From assembly GCF_016741775.1 (NCBI RefSeq), contig NZ_JAERRK010000026.1, forward strand, positions 78,044 to 142,043: a stretch of DNA of 64,000 nt, in the 5' to 3' direction. Positions 61,009 to 64,000 of this stretch are shown piece by piece; positions within the stretch are counted from its first letter, which is position 1, and every line of letters begins with the position of its first letter. Position numbers and translations under genes: made by a program. The notes beneath the pieces were generated by a model, which saw nothing but the letters and a program-made list of their open reading frames with translations, was not told the origin of the DNA and did not search any database. This stretch comes from Streptomyces actinomycinicus (GTDB taxonomy: Bacteria > Actinomycetota > Actinomycetes > Streptomycetales > Streptomycetaceae).

Positions 61009-63273
61009 GTGCATGCGCACATACGACACTCCACTCGCGTCGAGAGACGCACCGTTCTCACGGCTGCCGGGGCACTGCTTGCGATCTCGGCCGCGGTACT
61101 CGCAACACTCCACCCGCTGACGGCGCATGGAGCGACGACGTCCACGTCCATCACCATCGACGGCAGGGGCGAGGGCCGCACCTTCGACGGTGTGGGAGCC
61201 ATCAGCGGCGGCGGGGGGAACTCGCGGCTGCTGATCGACTATCCCGAATCCCAGCGGAACCAGATCCTGGACTACCTGTTCAAGCCCGGCTACGGGGCCG
61301 CTCTGCAGATCCTCAAGCTGGAGATCGGCGGCGACGCCAACACCACGGACGGCGCCGAGCCCAGCATCGAGCACAGCCGCGGAAAGATCAATTGCGACGC
61401 CGGGTACGAGTTCTGGCTGGCACAGGAGGCGAAGAGGCGCAATCCCGACATCAAACTCGCCGGGCTGACATGGGCCGCCCCCGGCTGGCTCAATGCCGGG
61501 GACAACGACTTCTACACCTCGCCGGGCACGATCAGCTATCTGATGGACTGGATGACCTGCGCGAAGCAGAAGGGACTGACCATCGACTACCTCGGCGGGT
61601 GGAACGAGCGCTATCCACGAAACGGCTCCGACGCGTGGTACAAGAAGCTCAGGTCGAGGCTCGACGCCGAGTACCCCAAGACCAAGGTCATCGGCGGGGA
61701 GAACGACTGGAGTATCGCCGGCCGCATGATGGACGACCCCGGCCTCAAGAATGCGGTCGACGTCATGGGACTGCACTACCCGTGCGGATACCAGGACGCC
61801 ATGGCGAACTGTGCGGACAAGAACCGTGGGGCGGACTACCGGGCCTCACAGAAGTTGATCGAGCAGGGCAAGACCCTGTGGGCCAGCGAAAACGGATCGC
61901 AGGACTACGACAAGGGAGCACCGGCCGTGGCCCGGGCGATCAACCGGGGCTACATCGATTCCAAGATGACCGCGTACATCAACTGGCCGGTCGTCGCCTC
62001 TCTCTACCAGAATCTCCACTTCTCCAAGAACGGCCTCGTTCTCGCGGACCAGCCGTGGTCCGGGGCGTATGACGTCGGTCCCACGGCCTGGGTCATGGCG
62101 CACACGGCCCAGTTCGCCCAACCCGGCTGGAAGTACGTCGACGGCGCCGGCGGATACCTGGGCGGCGACCGGGCCAACGGCAGCTACGTGACGTTGAAGT
62201 CCCCCGATGCGCATGACTTCAGCACCGTGATCGAGACGATGGACGCCACCGCCGGCCAGACGGCTTCCTTCACCGTCCGGAACCTTCCGGCGGACGCGGT
62301 CCACGTGTGGGCGACCGACGTGCGGTCCTTCGACGCCCGGGACGCCTTCGCACAGCAGCCGGACATCAAGGTGAAGGACGGAGGCTTCACCATCACCCTG
62401 AAACCCGGGTACGTCTACAGCCTGACCACGACGACAGGACAGGGCAGGGGAACCGCCGCGTCGCCGGCGCGGGCGGACTTCCCGAAGACCCACGCGGACG
62501 ACTTCGAGAGAGACAAGGCGGACACAGGGCAGCAGGCACGCTACCTGTCCGCGATGAACGGCGCCTTCGAGGTCGTCACGTGCACCGGCGAGGGACACGG
62601 CGGAAACTGCCTGCGCCAGGAGGCGACCGGCACGCCCGTGCGCTGGACGGACGAGAACTACTCCGATCCCTATGCGCTGATCGGCGACCTCAACTGGAAG
62701 GACTACACCGTCAGTTCGGATGTGATGCTCGAAGAACCCGGTCACGTCGAGGTCATGGGGCGCATCGGGCAGCAGGGCAGGAACAACAACGGACTGCAGG
62801 CCTACCTGCTGCAGTTGACGGACGAGGGAGAGTGGGCCGTCCGTAGGAGCGAGATCGGCTCGGGCGGTACTGCCTGGAAATTCACCACGCTCACGTCGGG
62901 CAAGCTGAAGAAGGAACCCGGCACCATGACCTGGCATCACCTCGCCCTGTCCTTCCGTGGTGCCGCCATCACCGCATCCGTCGACGGCACGGTGGTGGGC
63001 GAGGCAACCGACTCCAGCTACCCGAAGGGCCAGGCCGGCCTGGGGTCCGGTTGGACACACGCCCGGTACGACAACTTCAAGGTCACCGTCGGCGGCGGTG
63101 ATCCCGCCGGCGCGTGCAGTGCCGCCCCCGCCTGGACGCGCAAGAACTATCAGGCCGGGGACGTCGTCTCCCGCGACGGCAGCATCTGGAAGGCACAGTG
63201 GTGGGCCAACCCGAACAATGAGCCTGGGACGCCTTCCAGCTGGGGCGCATGGAAGCAGATCGGCACTTGCTGA
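61009..63273 (+). CDS. Secreted GH59 (galactocerebrosidase-like) glycoside hydrolase with C-terminal CBM5/12-type module
   Basis: 754-residue secreted enzyme. A twin-Arg-like signal (VERRTVLTAAGALLAISAAV) precedes the GH59 barrel, which follows human galactocerebrosidase closely: RTFDGVGAISGGGGNSRLL, LDYLFKPGYGAALQILKLEI, the acid/base Glu in GGWNER (E200), the nucleophile in LWASENGS (E294) and AHTAQFAQPGWKYV. The lectin-like GH59 C-terminal domain is present (DLNWKDYTVSSDVMLEEPGH). A final 50-residue CBM5/12-type module follows (SIWKAQWWANPNNEPG). GTG 61009 has AAAGGGGA upstream. It probably removes beta-galactosyl residues, but the substrate is uncertain. Confidence 0.88.
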   Translation: MHAHIRHSTRVERRTVLTAAGALLAISAAVLATLHPLTAHGATTSTSITIDGRGEGRTFDGVGAISGGGGNSRLLIDYPESQRNQILDYLFKPGYGAALQILKLEIGGDANTTDGAEPSIEHSRGKINCDAGYEFWLAQEAKRRNPDIKLAGLTWAAPGWLNAGDNDFYTSPGTISYLMDWMTCAKQKGLTIDYLGGWNERYPRNGSDAWYKKLRSRLDAEYPKTKVIGGENDWSIAGRMMDDPGLKNAVDVMGLHYPCGYQDAMANCADKNRGADYRASQKLIEQGKTLWASENGSQDYDKGAPAVARAINRGYIDSKMTAYINWPVVASLYQNLHFSKNGLVLADQPWSGAYDVGPTAWVMAHTAQFAQPGWKYVDGAGGYLGGDRANGSYVTLKSPDAHDFSTVIETMDATAGQTASFTVRNLPADAVHVWATDVRSFDARDAFAQQPDIKVKDGGFTITLKPGYVYSLTTTTGQGRGTAASPARADFPKTHADDFERDKADTGQQARYLSAMNGAFEVVTCTGEGHGGNCLRQEATGTPVRWTDENYSDPYALIGDLNWKDYTVSSDVMLEEPGHVEVMGRIGQQGRNNNGLQAYLLQLTDEGEWAVRRSEIGSGGTAWKFTTLTSGKLKKEPGTMTWHHLALSFRGAAITASVDGTVVGEATDSSYPKGQAGLGSGWTHARYDNFKVTVGGGDPAGACSAAPAWTRKNYQAGDVVSRDGSIWKAQWWANPNNEPGTPSSWGAWKQIGTC

Positions 63274-63630
63274 ACACACCACCCGAGGACATGCCCGCAT
63301 CAAGGCGGGTGGCCGTCGCCCGAACAGCCCTCGATCGGCCGCCGGCCCGCCCGCCTTCGCCTCCGTGCCCGGCTGGCACCTCGTTCTTGTCACCCGGGTG
63401 AGATGACCCGGCCCGGATCCTACGGGGTGGTTCGCACAATGCCTCCCCGGCGGGACGCCACCCCCAGGGCTGTCTCTTCAACGGTAGTCACCACCGGTTC
63501 CCCGCGATGGACCGCGATCAGCGTTGACCCGGGACAGCCGGGCGCAGTGTGCCTCTTCCGCCGGGTCACTCCCGCGGCAGTCGTCGATGTCTTTCGCGGA
63601 TCGGCCGGTTCACAACAGAGAGGCATCATC
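63274..63630. other. Intergenic region between GH59 and protease genes
   Basis: 357 bp. A hairpin (CCACCCG at 63279-63285 pairing with CGGGTGG at 63306-63312, with an inner CCCGC/GCGGG stem) just after the GH59 stop may be its terminator. No gene is seen. Confidence 0.5.
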
Positions 63631-64000
63631 GTGCGCAGTCGACGTGGAATCATCGCCGGCCTGGTGACGGGAGTTGCGACGATCGCAACGGTCGCCGGCT
63701 CGGTCTACGCGCTGGAAGGAGGCCGGGAGGCCACCGCGGAAGACGCCCCGGCCGGCATGGTCCAGGTGTCCTCCGGCGGCCTGTGCGGGGGAACGCTCAT
63801 CCACGCCACGTGGGTACTCACCGCCCAACACTGCATAGCCGGCGACTCGATCGCGCGCATGACCGTGCGCACCGGCGGCCTGGAGCGGGATCACGGCACC
63901 GCCCTGGGGGTGAAGGCCACGTACACGAAGCCGGACGCCGACATGGCGCTGCTGGAGCTGAAGGGCGAGGCAGCCGCCGTGCCCGTGCCGCTGGCCGACT
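63631..64000 (+). CDS. Trypsin-like serine protease (partial, C-terminus beyond window)
   Basis: Start GTG 63631 with AGAGAGG upstream; 123 codons visible. The signal peptide is RRGIIAGLVTGVATIATVAGSVYA. The mature part begins the chymotrypsin fold: MVQVSSGGLCGGTLI, the catalytic His in WVLTAQHC, and the catalytic Asp in DMALLEL. The Ser region lies outside. It is a secreted Streptomyces trypsin-type protease; note GGLCGG in place of the usual SxHFCGG. Confidence 0.88.
   Translation, partial: MRSRRGIIAGLVTGVATIATVAGSVYALEGGREATAEDAPAGMVQVSSGGLCGGTLIHATWVLTAQHCIAGDSIARMTVRTGGLERDHGTALGVKATYTKPDADMALLELKGEAAAVPVPLAD

Noticed and set aside
63420..63894. Short minus-strand frames at the right end
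   Set aside because: They overlap the clear trypsin-like gene or the intergenic hairpin region, with no motif support.
1..64000. Search for CRISPR arrays, rRNA/tRNA genes, transposases and attachment sites
   Set aside because: The tandem arrays have no spacers of constant unique sequence, and no mobile-element protein or terminal inverted repeat was seen.

Overview
The window is a high-GC actinobacterial chromosome segment, almost certainly from a Streptomyces. The evidence is very strong G/C at third codon positions, frequent GTG and TTG starts, a SigB/SigF-type sigma factor, a NagE2-type GlcNAc permease, DUF6400/DUF6924/DUF1206 proteins typical of the genus, an actinobacterial bL37 micro-ORF and a rare TTA (bldA-type) codon. 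I see no rRNA, tRNA, CRISPR array, integrase, transposase or prophage. It reads as an accessory or arm-type region holding many small independent operons rather than one large biosynthetic cluster.

Layout. 1-5.4 kb: a partial SDR and a divergent TetR with a palindromic operator between them, a WGR/beta-propeller protein, and a TetR-glpD operon. 5.5-8.1 kb: an alkylglycerone-phosphate-synthase-like flavoenzyme and a lipid kinase, divergent from TetR-glpD; together these form a plausible glycerolipid or ether-lipid module. 8.2-15 kb: DyP peroxidase, a ClpC/ClpB-like unfoldase, a GreA-family factor, the bL37 micro-ORF, a STAS protein, a LAxTG surface protein and a VOC protein. 15.5-26.5 kb: urea transporter, LCP ligase, DUF1206 protein, SigF-like sigma factor, MmpL transporter, an SDR remnant, a CoxM-like FAD protein, a DHA2 exporter and two overlapping small genes. 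27-33.6 kb: GntR regulator, an MFS exporter with a TTA codon, a GH5 glycosidase and a divergent alginate-lyase-family enzyme.

33.8-45 kb: an SDR and TetR pair with two operator-like palindromes, a Tap-type secreted peptidase, a stand-alone OLD-type TOPRIM protein, a receptor Ser/Thr kinase, DoxX followed by a decayed coding remnant, and a group of little-known genes (unknown protein, YwqG/DUF1963, duplicated DUF6924-like). 45-56.7 kb: P450, 2'-5' RNA ligase family protein, Gly/His-rich secreted protein, a divergent NarL-type two-component system, aromatic amino acid hydroxylase with a stand-alone receiver, a GAF-ANTAR regulator, a lipid kinase overlapping a PAP2 phosphatase, and a DUF3592 membrane protein. 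56.8-64 kb: a secreted amino-sugar/glycan block made of a phosphodiester-glycosidase-like protein and a GH59 (galactocerebrosidase-like) enzyme that carry the same type of C-terminal chitin-binding module, flanking nagE2, then a partial trypsin-like protease.

Two themes recur. First, envelope, lipid and stress functions dominate. Second, short tandem repeats of 12-46 bp are unusually abundant, and several include the last codons and stop codon of a gene (15511-16545, 29306-31252, 49975-50628, 56160-56681). This suggests repeat slippage or duplication is reshaping gene ends. All assignments come from reading the sequence and from family knowledge; no database search was run.
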